This document shows positions 18,897 through 26,675 of a DNA stretch of 39,782 nucleotides, in pieces; the stretch's first letter is position 1; the number at the start of each line of letters is the position of its first letter. The position numbers and the translations under genes were made by a program. The notes beneath the pieces were generated by a model, which was given only the letters and a program-made list of their open reading frames with translations, was not told the DNA's origin and made no database searches. The stretch comes from an uncultured Oscillospiraceae bacterium (GTDB lineage: Bacteria; Bacillota; Clostridia; Oscillospirales; Oscillospiraceae), in NCBI GenBank assembly GCA_947625945.1, contig CANQQI010000006.1, forward strand, positions 1 through 39,782, read 5' to 3'.

Positions 18897-20459
18897 TTAC
18901 CGCTTCAGCTCCCGCTGGACCTTGGTTCGGAACGCCGCGCCGGCCTTCCGCTCCTTTTCCCAGGCGGCGGCTTCCTTGGCGGTGAGCTTTACGTCCACCG
19001 GCTCTAATTCCGTTCCCTCACGCAGGGCCTTGATCTCCGCCTGCTTCAGGGGGACGGTCTTTTCTACGCTGAGGAATACTAAAAGTCCGGCCAGCACAAG
19101 GCCCGTGATGATCTCCAGCCCCAAAAAGGCGAAGATGATGACCTGTTCAACAGCGGCGGGCTGCACGGCGGCCACGGTGTTTCCGGCGGCGTCAATGGTG
19201 GGGGCGATATAGCCGGCCCCAGCCAGCATCCCGTTGAAAATGCCGGTGCAGATGCCCACCATGGCCACCGCGATAATGTTGTAGACAGACATGGCGGTGC
19301 CGTCACAGCGGATGCCGGACTTCCACTCCACATGGTCCAGCACATCGGCAAACAGCGCCATGAACACATAGGAACAGGGCAAACCGCCGATGTTCTTGAT
19401 GAACTGTCCAACCAGCACCACGACCATATTGCGCGGGGCCGCACAGCAGATGACGCCGCCGAGGGCATACAGGATGAAGCCCGCCAGCGTCACGTTCCGT
19501 TTGCCGAACCGCTTTGCCAGTGGCCACACGGCGAAGATGCCGATGCCCATGGGGATCCCGCCGATGGCGGAAACCATGGTCTGGGTGATGCCGTCGTTAT
19601 ATGTACCAAGCACATAGTTGCAGAAGTACACGAGCCCCAGGTTCTTGACACAGCTTCCCACGGTGTAAATAAGGAAGTAGGCCAGGATCAGCAGGATGTA
19701 CTTATCGGTAAAAATGATTTTCAGCTGGAGGACAAAGGGTATCTTCCGCTCGTCCCCGCCGGTCTCCTCCGTGACACGCTCCTTGGTAAAGTAATACTCC
19801 AACAGCGTAAGCGGCAGGGCCAGGATGGACAGCACCGACATCAGCGCGATCCACTTTCCCTTGTCCACCCCCAGCATGGGCATGATCACCATGGGGAAAA
19901 GCAGCGCCACCACGATACCGGACATCATGATGGAGGCGACCTGGTTGAAAACAGAGAGCTTGCCGCGCTGGGTGGTATCGCGGGTGGAGAGCGGCACCAT
20001 CAGATTGTGGCTCATGTTGTAAATGGTATAGGCGAAGGAGTAAAACAGGTTATAGCTGAGCATCACCCAGATAACCTGGACCGTCTCGTTTACGCTTGGC
20101 ACAGTGAACAGGAGGATGCCGGAAACGGCAACCAGCGGGGCGCTCAGCAATAGCCACGGCCGCGCTTTGCCCTGGGCGGTACGGGTGCGGTCAATGATGT
20201 ACCCCATGATCACATTGGTGATGGCGTCGATGACCTTGGATATCACCGGGAACACAGCCAAAAAAGCGCCGCCCCACACGGTCGTCAGCTTCAGCACATC
20301 GGTGTAGTACACGTTGAGGTACGTGGCCAGTACCGCGTTGAGCAGCAGGGCTCCGGCCGGGCCGATGAGATACCCCAGCCACCGCTCCCGCGCCGTGACA
20401 TTCTCATCTTTGATCCTGGAGGAAAAAGGCTTCCGCTTGAGCATTTCGCTCGTTTTCAT
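18897..20459 (-). CDS. GPH-family sugar:cation symporter (module B)
   Basis: This 520-residue GPH-family (MelB-like) symporter heads the module B operon. About 12 hydrophobic segments run from residue ~30 to 480, with the loop motif [16 protein letters not shown] and [17 protein letters not shown], both family hallmarks. The C-terminal ~60 residues are charged and cytoplasmic, shorter than in the module A porter. The proteins share architecture but have clearly diverged, so the two probably carry different glycosides. AGAAGGGGA lies upstream of the ATG. It is divergent from the AraC gene at 20611. The -10 (TATAAT at 20517-20512, minus strand) has no good -35, which suggests activation by that regulator. 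Confidence 0.9.
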   Translation of the reverse strand: MKTSEMLKRKPFSSRIKDENVTARERWLGYLIGPAGALLLNAVLATYLNVYYTDVLKLTTVWGGAFLAVFPVISKVIDAITNVIMGYIIDRTRTAQGKARPWLLLSAPLVAVSGILLFTVPSVNETVQVIWVMLSYNLFYSFAYTIYNMSHNLMVPLSTRDTTQRGKLSVFNQVASIMMSGIVVALLFPMVIMPMLGVDKGKWIALMSVLSILALPLTLLEYYFTKERVTEETGGDERKIPFVLQLKIIFTDKYILLILAYFLIYTVGSCVKNLGLVYFCNYVLGTYNDGITQTMVSAIGGIPMGIGIFAVWPLAKRFGKRNVTLAGFILYALGGVICCAAPRNMVVVLVGQFIKNIGGLPCSYVFMALFADVLDHVEWKSGIRCDGTAMSVYNIIAVAMVGICTGIFNGMLAGAGYIAPTIDAAGNTVAAVQPAAVEQVIIFAFLGLEIITGLVLAGLLVFLSVEKTVPLKQAEIKALREGTELEPVDVKLTAKEAAAWEKERKAGAAFRTKVQRELKR

Positions 20460-20488
20460 ACCGCATACATCCCCTTCTCATTTTTTGT

Positions 20489-20573
20489 GGAATAGTTCCC
20501 ACCATGTTATTATTATATCGGTTCTGCACAAACTTTTCTTGCATTGTTGTTTGATTTATGGTAGAATTGTTCT
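20489..20573. promoter_or_regulatory. Divergent control region of module B
   Basis: The araC promoter is TTGCAT (20539-20544), 17 bp, TAGAAT (20562-20567) on the plus strand. Two 11-bp palindromes of the form RGAA-N3-TTCY lie here: GGAATAGTTCC at 20489-20499, in the leader of the transporter gene, and AGAATTGTTCT at 20563-20573, overlapping the araC -10. Their centres are 74 bp apart. They are candidate operators for both transcripts. Confidence 0.5.
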
Positions 20574-20610
20574 AACTTCATAAGGCCGTTGCCAGAAGGA
20601 GGTATGGATC

Positions 20611-21810
20611 GTGGCAACCATAGACTATCCCTATCTCTGTCGCGCCATCAGCAGGTTGTCCAGTGTGCCGGTCCGCATTTATGAGCGGGGCCAGAAGACA
20701 TCTTTTCACAGTGTGATGCCCCTCCCTGTTGATCCGATCCTGCCTCATGAGCAACAGGTCCTTGCGTCAAAAGATCAGGTAGGGTATTTTATCACCGGGG
20801 ACTTCGACTTTTACGGTGTGATCCATGTCATGGATCATGCGGTTGTCATGGGTCCCTGCCGTCAGATCCCCCGCACGCCGGCGGAGCTACGCCGCCTGGC
20901 CTTCGACCTGGACGTGCCCCGTGGTGAGGTCGAACAGTTTGTCGCTTCCCTCGGCGCCATCATTCCTTTGCCGCTGGATTTTCTCTTGGAGATCCTGTGT
21001 ATGGTCAACTACATGATTTGTGGCGAGAGGCTCGGACACGGCGACTTACGGGTGACCGACTTGGAACAGGCGGCCCTCCGCCGTCAGGCCACGGAGGAGC
21101 AGACACGCGGAACTTTTGACGAGCCTGCGCCGGGAGGCGCTGTGGATGTCTACCACGCCTATCAGATCGAACAGGAGATGCTGGCTCTGGTTCGCGGCGG
21201 CGATGTAGAGCGGTTAGAAGAGTGGACCTCACACGCTCCCGCCGTGAAGCCCGGACAGATCGCTTCGGACACGCTCCGGCAGGAGAAGAACATCTTTACT
21301 GTTACCACAACGCTGGTGTCGCGGGCTGCCGTACAGGGCGGAATGGATGTGGAGGACGCCATGCGCCTTAGTGATTCCTACATCAAAAAATGCGAGCGCC
21401 TGTCTTCGCTGGATACTATTGTCAACCTCCAACTCAGTATGGTTCGCAATTTCACCGGGCAGGTGGCCCGGATCAACGATTTCGGCGCTCGCTCAGAGTT
21501 GGCGCAAAAGGTCGCTTCCTACATCCTGCATCACTTGTCAGAACCTATCCGCACAGAGGAGATCGCCCAAGCGCTGCATTACAGTCGAAGCTACCTGTCC
21601 ACACGTTTCAAAAAGGAGCAGGGCGTTGACCTGGCTGATTTCATCCAGCACTTTAAGGTTAACGAGGCAAAGCACCTGCTTCGGCATACCGACCGCAGCC
21701 TGCTCACCATCAGCAGCTACCTGGGGTTTTCCTCCCAAAGCCACTTCTCCCGGGTGTTCAAGACTGTGACCGGCGTGGCGCCGGGAGACTACCGAAAACA
21801 GAAAGCGTGA
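20611..21810 (+). CDS. AraC-family transcriptional regulator (module B)
   Basis: This 399-residue regulator probably controls the divergent transporter-GH78-GH3 operon. The C-terminal AraC domain (~300-399) shows IAQALHYSRSYLSTRFKKEQG and LLTISSYLGFSSQSHFSRVFKTVTGVAPGDYR. The N-terminal sensor region (~1-180) and following helical part (QIEQEMLALVRGGDVERLEEW) align in order and length with the module A regulator, so the two are paralogues with diverged sensors. The start is GTG at 20611, 8 nt after AGAAGGAGG; the ATG at 20604 is too close and out of frame. A strong terminator follows 2 bp after the stop. Confidence 0.9.
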   Translation: MATIDYPYLCRAISRLSSVPVRIYERGQKTSFHSVMPLPVDPILPHEQQVLASKDQVGYFITGDFDFYGVIHVMDHAVVMGPCRQIPRTPAELRRLAFDLDVPRGEVEQFVASLGAIIPLPLDFLLEILCMVNYMICGERLGHGDLRVTDLEQAALRRQATEEQTRGTFDEPAPGGAVDVYHAYQIEQEMLALVRGGDVERLEEWTSHAPAVKPGQIASDTLRQEKNIFTVTTTLVSRAAVQGGMDVEDAMRLSDSYIKKCERLSSLDTIVNLQLSMVRNFTGQVARINDFGARSELAQKVASYILHHLSEPIRTEEIAQALHYSRSYLSTRFKKEQGVDLADFIQHFKVNEAKHLLRHTDRSLLTISSYLGFSSQSHFSRVFKTVTGVAPGDYRKQKA

Positions 21811-21812
21811 CA

Positions 21813-21853
21813 CGCCAATGCCCTCCCTTTCATTGAGGAGGGCATTGGCGTTT
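21813..21853 (+). terminator. Terminator of araC (module B)
   Basis: A perfect 14-bp stem (21813-21826 with 21837-21850) with a 10-nt loop is followed by TTT. It begins 2 bp after the stop and separates araC from the convergent GH3 gene. Confidence 0.8.
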
Positions 21854-21924
21854 AGAGAAGTAGGAGGTGAGGCGCGGGAGGTCAGACAGTGCTGGTCTTC
21901 GCGTTGATTTCGTTCAAGATGTGG

Positions 21925-24900
21925 TCACTTTACCATGCCTTTCACCTCTACGGTGATACCGGTTTCCGCGTTGACGAACTGGATTTTATAGGTGTCGCCC
22001 TCCGCCGTGACGGTGTACTCAAGATTGCCGGTGAGGGTCAGCGTACCACCGTCAGTGGTCCAGGTGCCAGCGTCGATTTCAATATCGACGTATTCGGCGC
22101 TGTAGGTCACCATAGTGGAGAAGGTACCGTCGCCTTTGAGGACGATCTTGCCGGTGAGCCAGGCACCGTCGTCCAGGCCCGCGCCAGTGAGTTCGGCATC
22201 GCCGCCCGCACTCTGAGAGCTGCCAATTGTTCCGGCCACCTCCACGGTGATACCGGTTTCCGCGTTGACGAACTGGATTTTATAGGTGTCGCCCTCCGCT
22301 GTGACAGTGTACTCAAGATTGCCGGTGAGGGTCAGCGTACCACCGTCAGCGGTCCAGGTGCCTGTGTCGATTTCAATATCGGCGTATTCGGCGCTGTAGG
22401 TCACCATAGTGGAAAAGGTACCGTCGCTCTTGAGGACGATCTTTCCGGTGAGCCAGGCGCCGTCGTCCAGGCCCGCTCCGGTCAACTCCATGAATACATC
22501 GGACACAGGCTCACTGGGTTCCTCGCTCTCCGTGGGAGTCTCAGACTGCGTCGGCTCCTCGGAGGTGGAAGACGCGGTAGCATTGGGGTCGGCAGCCGCC
22601 ACTCCGCCAGTGCGGAAGAAGCAGAACCAGAAAATCAGCGTGAAGACGGCAGCCACAAGAATGACAATCAGGATCTTTACAGGAACATTGAGTTTCACAC
22701 TCCGCAGGAAGACGAACAGGGCAGCACACACCACTACGGTATCCAGAATCACCAGAAGGATCAACCAGTAGGGAGAGGTATCCGCGGCGGCGGACACAGC
22801 GGCGCTGTTGGCCTGGGTGTAGAGGATGTTGTGACTGGCCCGACGCATGGCCTGCTGAGCGGTGTTGGTGCTACTGTCCAGGTTGACTCCCATGAGGCAC
22901 AGCATCATATCTCCGCCGGCGCGAATGGCCAGGTTCACGTCCATCCAACTGGTGTTGCCCATAGCTGAGTCGGTGATAACCATGCCCTGGAAGCCCCACT
23001 CGTCTCGCAGTACCTCGGTGAGCAGAGCATGGCTGCCACCGGCCCAGGTGTTGCCCAGATTACTATAGGAGCTCATGATGGCTGTGGTCTTGCCTTCCTT
23101 CACCACGATCTCAAAGGCTTTCAAATACAGTTCCCGCATGGCCTGCTCATTGCACCACACGGAAATGGACAGGCGGTTGCTCTCCTGGTCGTTGAGGGCA
23201 AAGTGCTTCACGTAACCGTAAACGCCCTGGCTGGCATAGCCCTTGACCATTGCCGCACCCAGTTTGCCGGATAGCAGCGCGTCCTCGGAGTAGTACTCGA
23301 AGTTGCGGCCAGAATAGGGGGTGCGGTGGATGTTGACGGCGGGTGCGTACAGGCCCACCACATGGTTGGCAACAGCCTCAGCACCGAAAGTCTGTCCGAA
23401 TTCCTCCAGAAGAGCCTGGTTCCAGGAGGCGCCGATCAGCGCTTCGCTGGGATAGGACACGCCCTGGAGATTGCTGACCAAGCTATTGATACCGGCGGGG
23501 CCGTCCAAATCGTTGGTGGCAGGCTTGCCCACGCTGGCAACCTCGGGGGTAGACCAGCCGCCGTTGGCAATCATACTGGTCATATCCTCAACGCTAAGCT
23601 GCTCCAGAATACGTCCCCACTTGGGATCGTCGTAAGGAAGCCCCGCCATATCCTCCAGCGTCAGCCCGTTGTTTGCAAAGGTGATGGGCTGGGCGCTGGG
23701 ATCGTCATCGTAGACGGCAGGGTTGGAGAAAGCGGCCACAGTCTCATCAGAGGCGGTCTTTCCGTCCTGACGCGCGGTGGGGGTGGGGCCCTCCCAATCG
23801 GCGCGGGAGACATACTGCGTAATTTGGCCTGTGGACACATCGGTAAAGCGGTTGACAGCGGCGGTCAGGTCCGTGGCGCGGGGACTGCCCTCGCCGTAGG
23901 TGACGGTCTGATTCACCGTGTACTCACGGCTGTCGATGACCTCGTGAGCGTTGGCCATGAGCTTGATCTGATAGGTCCCGGCCTCCAGAACGTAGCAGCC
24001 GGCTCCGTTCTCATCATAGGAAGCCATGTCGTCCGCCGCAAAGGACAGGGTGAGCGTCTCGCTCTGCCCCGGCTCCAAAAGGTCGGTCTTGCCGAAGGCG
24101 GCCAGCACAACATGGGCTTTTTCAATACCACCTACGGTGTAAGGGGCGGTGAAGTAGACCTGGGCCACGTCCTTTCCAGCGGTATCGCCGGTGTTGGTCA
24201 CCTTCACCTCCATGGTGATGGTTCCATTTTCAGTAGTAAAATTCTCTATTGTCTGCTCAAAGGAGGTATAGCTGAGGCCGTAGCCGAAGGGATACTGGAC
24301 CACCTGCCGGTAGGCAGTCTCGTCGCACTCCCCGGTGGCATTGTCGATGTACCGGGTCTCGTAATAGCGGTAGCCCACATAGATACCCTCGACATACTCC
24401 ACATAGTTACGCTTATTCAGATTGCTGTAAGTGAAATCACCGGCATTCCAGTATGCGGGAGCGGTGCTGTGGTCGTATGCGTAGGTGTCGGGCAGGCGAC
24501 CGGAGGGGTTCACCGCCCCGGACAGGACCTTCCCCACCGCGTTCATGCCCCGGCTGCCGGGGCCGCCGATCCACAGCGCGGCGTCGATACTGTCATCTTC
24601 CAGGAAGCCCAGTTCCATGGCATTGGAGGAGTTGATGAGCACCACAACGGTGCCGAACCCCTGTTCCTTGATGAGGGCCAGCAGATCCTCCTCATCTTGG
24701 GTCAGCTCCAGATATTTGCGGTTTCCCACGCCAGTGTAGCCGGCCGCCTCCATATCCATGGGCAGATCGCCGCCCTCGCCGCCGATCCGGGAGAACATGA
24801 CGATGGCCACATCGGAGAAGGATTTGGCGTTCTGAAGGAGAGCATCGCCATATTGGGAAGCAGGCACCTCGGCAGGGGTGAAGTTGGAACCGGTAAAGCC

Positions 24901-25380
24901 TGACTGGTCAGGCCGCTTGACCCCGGAGTTTTTGTAGAAGTCCACCAGCTCCTGATTGACTTCAAAGCCAGCACTGGTGAGGCCGGAGATCAGGTCAGCG
25001 TTGGCGGAGGCGTCGCTGGCGCCGGAGCCGGTGCCGCCGTACAGCGGGGAAACGGAGGCGTAGCCGAACAGGTTGACCTTGGCGCCACTCTCCAGGGGCA
25101 GGGCGGCGTTTTTGTTCTCCAATAGCACGATACCCTCAGCGGCTAGTTCCTCCGCCATAGTAAGGGCGGCCTCCTTAGCCTGTTCGGGAGTGAGCTGTTC
25201 CGCTGTGGTGGAGCTGTGGTGTCCCGGCAGCCTGGTGTTCAGGTTGGCCGCCATGAACGCGTTGATGGCGGAGAACATCTGGATGCAAACGATGTTCACG
25301 ACCAGCGCAATCACCAGCAGGATGCACACGATGATAATGGGCAGCTTGCTTCTGCCCTGGGCGGTTTTTTCCTTGCTCAT
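21925..25380 (-). CDS. Membrane-anchored domain-swapped GH3 with duplicated C-terminal domain
   Basis: This 1151-residue GH3 has reversed domain order. An N-terminal membrane helix (~13-36) is followed by the alpha/beta sandwich (AAEGIVLLENKNAALPL, GRLPDTYAYDHS), a fibronectin-III-like domain (~380-480) and the TIM barrel (LDGPAGIN, NIHRTPYSGRNFEYYSEDA, KHFALNDQESNR). The predicted nucleophile is D804 in VITDSAMG, where the usual SDW is replaced. Two more helices (~870-892 and ~903-922), a Ser/Thr/Glu-rich linker and two tandem ~85-residue beta-rich domains (ELTGAGLDDGAWLTGK) complete it. With the N-terminus inside, the helices put both the catalytic part and the tandem domains outside. AAGGAGCG precedes the ATG. 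It stands alone opposite tetR and probably trims glycosides at the cell surface before uptake. Confidence 0.88.
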   Translation of the reverse strand: MSKEKTAQGRSKLPIIIVCILLVIALVVNIVCIQMFSAINAFMAANLNTRLPGHHSSTTAEQLTPEQAKEAALTMAEELAAEGIVLLENKNAALPLESGAKVNLFGYASVSPLYGGTGSGASDASANADLISGLTSAGFEVNQELVDFYKNSGVKRPDQSGFTGSNFTPAEVPASQYGDALLQNAKSFSDVAIVMFSRIGGEGGDLPMDMEAAGYTGVGNRKYLELTQDEEDLLALIKEQGFGTVVVLINSSNAMELGFLEDDSIDAALWIGGPGSRGMNAVGKVLSGAVNPSGRLPDTYAYDHSTAPAYWNAGDFTYSNLNKRNYVEYVEGIYVGYRYYETRYIDNATGECDETAYRQVVQYPFGYGLSYTSFEQTIENFTTENGTITMEVKVTNTGDTAGKDVAQVYFTAPYTVGGIEKAHVVLAAFGKTDLLEPGQSETLTLSFAADDMASYDENGAGCYVLEAGTYQIKLMANAHEVIDSREYTVNQTVTYGEGSPRATDLTAAVNRFTDVSTGQITQYVSRADWEGPTPTARQDGKTASDETVAAFSNPAVYDDDPSAQPITFANNGLTLEDMAGLPYDDPKWGRILEQLSVEDMTSMIANGGWSTPEVASVGKPATNDLDGPAGINSLVSNLQGVSYPSEALIGASWNQALLEEFGQTFGAEAVANHVVGLYAPAVNIHRTPYSGRNFEYYSEDALLSGKLGAAMVKGYASQGVYGYVKHFALNDQESNRLSISVWCNEQAMRELYLKAFEIVVKEGKTTAIMSSYSNLGNTWAGGSHALLTEVLRDEWGFQGMVITDSAMGNTSWMDVNLAIRAGGDMMLCLMGVNLDSSTNTAQQAMRRASHNILYTQANSAAVSAAADTSPYWLILLVILDTVVVCAALFVFLRSVKLNVPVKILIVILVAAVFTLIFWFCFFRTGGVAAADPNATASSTSEEPTQSETPTESEEPSEPVSDVFMELTGAGLDDGAWLTGKIVLKSDGTFSTMVTYSAEYADIEIDTGTWTADGGTLTLTGNLEYTVTAEGDTYKIQFVNAETGITVEVAGTIGSSQSAGGDAELTGAGLDDGAWLTGKIVLKGDGTFSTMVTYSAEYVDIEIDAGTWTTDGGTLTLTGNLEYTVTAEGDTYKIQFVNAETGITVEVKGMVK
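21951..22486 (-). repeat. Tandem 98-codon repeat in the GH3 gene
   Basis: Two nearly identical DNA units repeat with a period of 294 bp (for example CGGTGATACCGG at 21951 and 22245). The proteins differ at only a few positions (A/V in SAEYxDIEID, S/G in KxDG). Preservation at DNA level points to a recent duplication or gene conversion. Each unit encodes a small all-beta, lipocalin-like domain following TGxWLTGKIVLK. Confidence 0.9.
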
Positions 25381-25414
25381 TTTTGTACGCTCCTTACTTT
25401 TTTCTTTCTGGGGC

Positions 25415-25468
25415 TTGACGATTGGCTCCGCTATGGTGTATTATATAAAACACACTGTTGGTTTGCAA
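25415..25468. promoter_or_regulatory. Overlapping divergent promoters with TetR-type operator
   Basis: The plus promoter for tetR is TTGACG (25415-25420), 18 bp, TATTAT (25439-25444). The minus promoter for GH3 is TTGCAA (25468-25463), 17 bp, TATAAT (25445-25440). The two -10 boxes overlap by five bases, and an 18-bp palindrome, GTGTATTATATAAAACAC (25436-25453, one mismatched pair), is centred on them. A TetR dimer bound there would shut off both transcripts. Confidence 0.7.
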
Positions 25469-25525
25469 TCATCAATATGTATTCTAAACGTCGCAAAACC
25501 GACAAATCGGAAGGAAGTGTTGGGC

Positions 25526-26131
25526 TTGCGCCATTTTTCAGAAAATCCACGAAATGCACAAAAAACTGAGGCCCGGGAGAACCAGCGTACCCGCCTGACC
25601 AAGCGTCTGCTGCGGGAAAGTCTGCTGGATCTGCTGCGGGAAAAGCCGGTAGACCACATTACGGTGAAGGAGTTGTGCGAATATGCCGAACTGAACCGCT
25701 CCACTTTCTACGCCTATTACAATGATGTGCCCGCCCTCTATGAAGAGATGGGCAACGAGTTGGCAGACAGCCTGCTGGAATACGTCCAAGAGATGCAGGA
25801 GCAGACGGATGTCCACACCGAACCAATGCTCTCCTATATTCAGAACAACAAGGAGATGTTCCGGCTGTTGGTTTACTGCGATCACTACACCGAACTGAAT
25901 CAGGCCATCAGCCGGCGTATTTTCCGGCGTTTTCTGGACATCCAGCTACGGGACGCCCTGCCATATTCCTCAGAAGAACGTGACTATGCCTTCCAATTCC
26001 TCTTTATGGGCGGAACGGGCGTGATCCACTACTGGGTGCAGCAGAATTGCGCATTGCCCCCGCGTCAGGTCGCCCAACTGATCGACGGAATGATCGTGAA
26101 ACTCTTAAGCGCATGGACTCCGCGGCGGTGA
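25526..26131 (+). CDS. TetR/AcrR-family transcriptional regulator
   Basis: This ~201-residue repressor has an N-terminal helix-turn-helix (RLTKRLLRESLLDLLREKPVDHITVKELCEYAELNRSTFYAYYNDVPALYEEM) of the type that includes DhaS-like TetR proteins and a helical C-terminal ligand domain ending in FMGGTGVIHYWVQQNC. The frame stays open far upstream, but the promoter and AAGGAAG (25511-25517) place the start at TTG 25526, or at GTG 25517 / TTG 25520; there is no suitable ATG. It is divergent from the membrane-anchored GH3, with a palindrome over both -10 boxes, so it likely represses itself and GH3. The inducer is unknown. Confidence 0.82.
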   Translation: MRHFSENPRNAQKTEARENQRTRLTKRLLRESLLDLLREKPVDHITVKELCEYAELNRSTFYAYYNDVPALYEEMGNELADSLLEYVQEMQEQTDVHTEPMLSYIQNNKEMFRLLVYCDHYTELNQAISRRIFRRFLDIQLRDALPYSSEERDYAFQFLFMGGTGVIHYWVQQNCALPPRQVAQLIDGMIVKLLSAWTPRR

Positions 26132-26449
26132 CATCCAGCTCGTCTAAGTCCAAGTCGACCTCTACCACGTCATCCGGGATTTTTCTGGATATGGTGACCA
26201 TCGTCTCGGAGGTCCGGCACCTGGTGAAACAGATCTATGCCGAATATCAGCAGCTTTCAGGACTTTTCAAAAATACTACGGCCTGTCCCCAGCATCATGT
26301 TTCCGCGTCTCCGGGGAGGGGAAGAATCAGTAACCCTTTACGTTCAAACCGCATACCGCTGACTTAGGAAGGCTCAAAGACATTTCTCCATGAAGCCGAT
26401 CCTGCTATTGGGCGTCCTTCAATGAAACCTTCACCAAGGTGACGTCGCC
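26132..26449. other. Gene-poor segment next to the island boundary
   Basis: I see no convincing gene. A plus-strand frame from about 26113 to 26367 encodes a Ser/Lys-rich start and the stretch DMVTIVSEVRHLVKQIYAEYQQL, but it has no good ribosome site and overlaps tetR, so it may be noise or a decayed fragment. No integrase gene lies here. The segment ends at the tRNA-Leu fragment. Confidence 0.5.
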
Positions 26450-26501
26450 CTTAGGTTCCACTGCCAATGGCGTGCAGATTCGAATCCTGTTGCCCGCACC
26501 A
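26450..26501 (+). pseudogene. 3' fragment of tRNA-Leu(UAG), putative attR
   Basis: Fifty-two bases match the class II tRNA-Leu layout from position 32 to the CCA end. They show an anticodon loop CTTAGGT with anticodon TAG, a 3' anticodon strand TCCAC, a variable arm GCC-AAT-GGC, T loop TTCGAAT, acceptor 3' strand TGCCCGC, discriminator A and encoded CCA. The preceding bases do not complete the anticodon stem, D arm or 5' acceptor strand. The normally invariant G53:C61 pair is A:C. It is therefore a non-functional 3' half, as left on one side of an element integrated in a tRNA gene. Confidence 0.8.
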
Positions 26502-26502
26502 C

Positions 26503-26540
26503 GTCGGAGCGGACTTTCGATCGTTCGCTCCGACTTTTTT
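26503..26540 (+). terminator. Terminator of the original tRNA-Leu gene
   Basis: A perfect 9-bp stem GTCGGAGCG/CGCTCCGAC (26503-26511 with 26526-26534) is followed by six T. It starts one base after the CCA end, so it is the tRNA terminator kept beside the fragment. Confidence 0.88.
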
Positions 26541-26675
26541 CAAAAACCGGCAGGCCCGCCCGCCCAGGATCAAGCATCCAAAACCCTTCCCCGTGACCGC
26601 CTTTGCTCAGGCGAGAAATTGACGGGTTTTCGGGCCGTGTTTCCCGGCCCTGGATCGAAAGGAGCGTATTCCGAT

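Noticed and set aside
16215-19007. 930-codon plus-strand open frame
   Set aside because: It lies antisense to the GH78 gene and part of a GH3 gene, which have clear domains and catalytic motifs. Its product is Gly/Val/His-rich without domains, typical of the complement of GC-rich codons.
21951-22486. Assembly duplication in the GH3 gene
   Set aside because: The two units differ at several bases and are joined by a distinct linker in frame, so a true tandem duplication is more likely, though long reads would settle it.
25073-25525. Long N-terminal extension of the TetR protein
   Set aside because: It would run through the 5' end of the opposite GH3 gene and through the promoter region, and has no regulator-like sequence before the helix-turn-helix.
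26450-26501. Functional tRNA-Leu gene
   Set aside because: No 5' acceptor strand, D arm or 5' anticodon strand precedes it, and the G53:C61 pair is lost.
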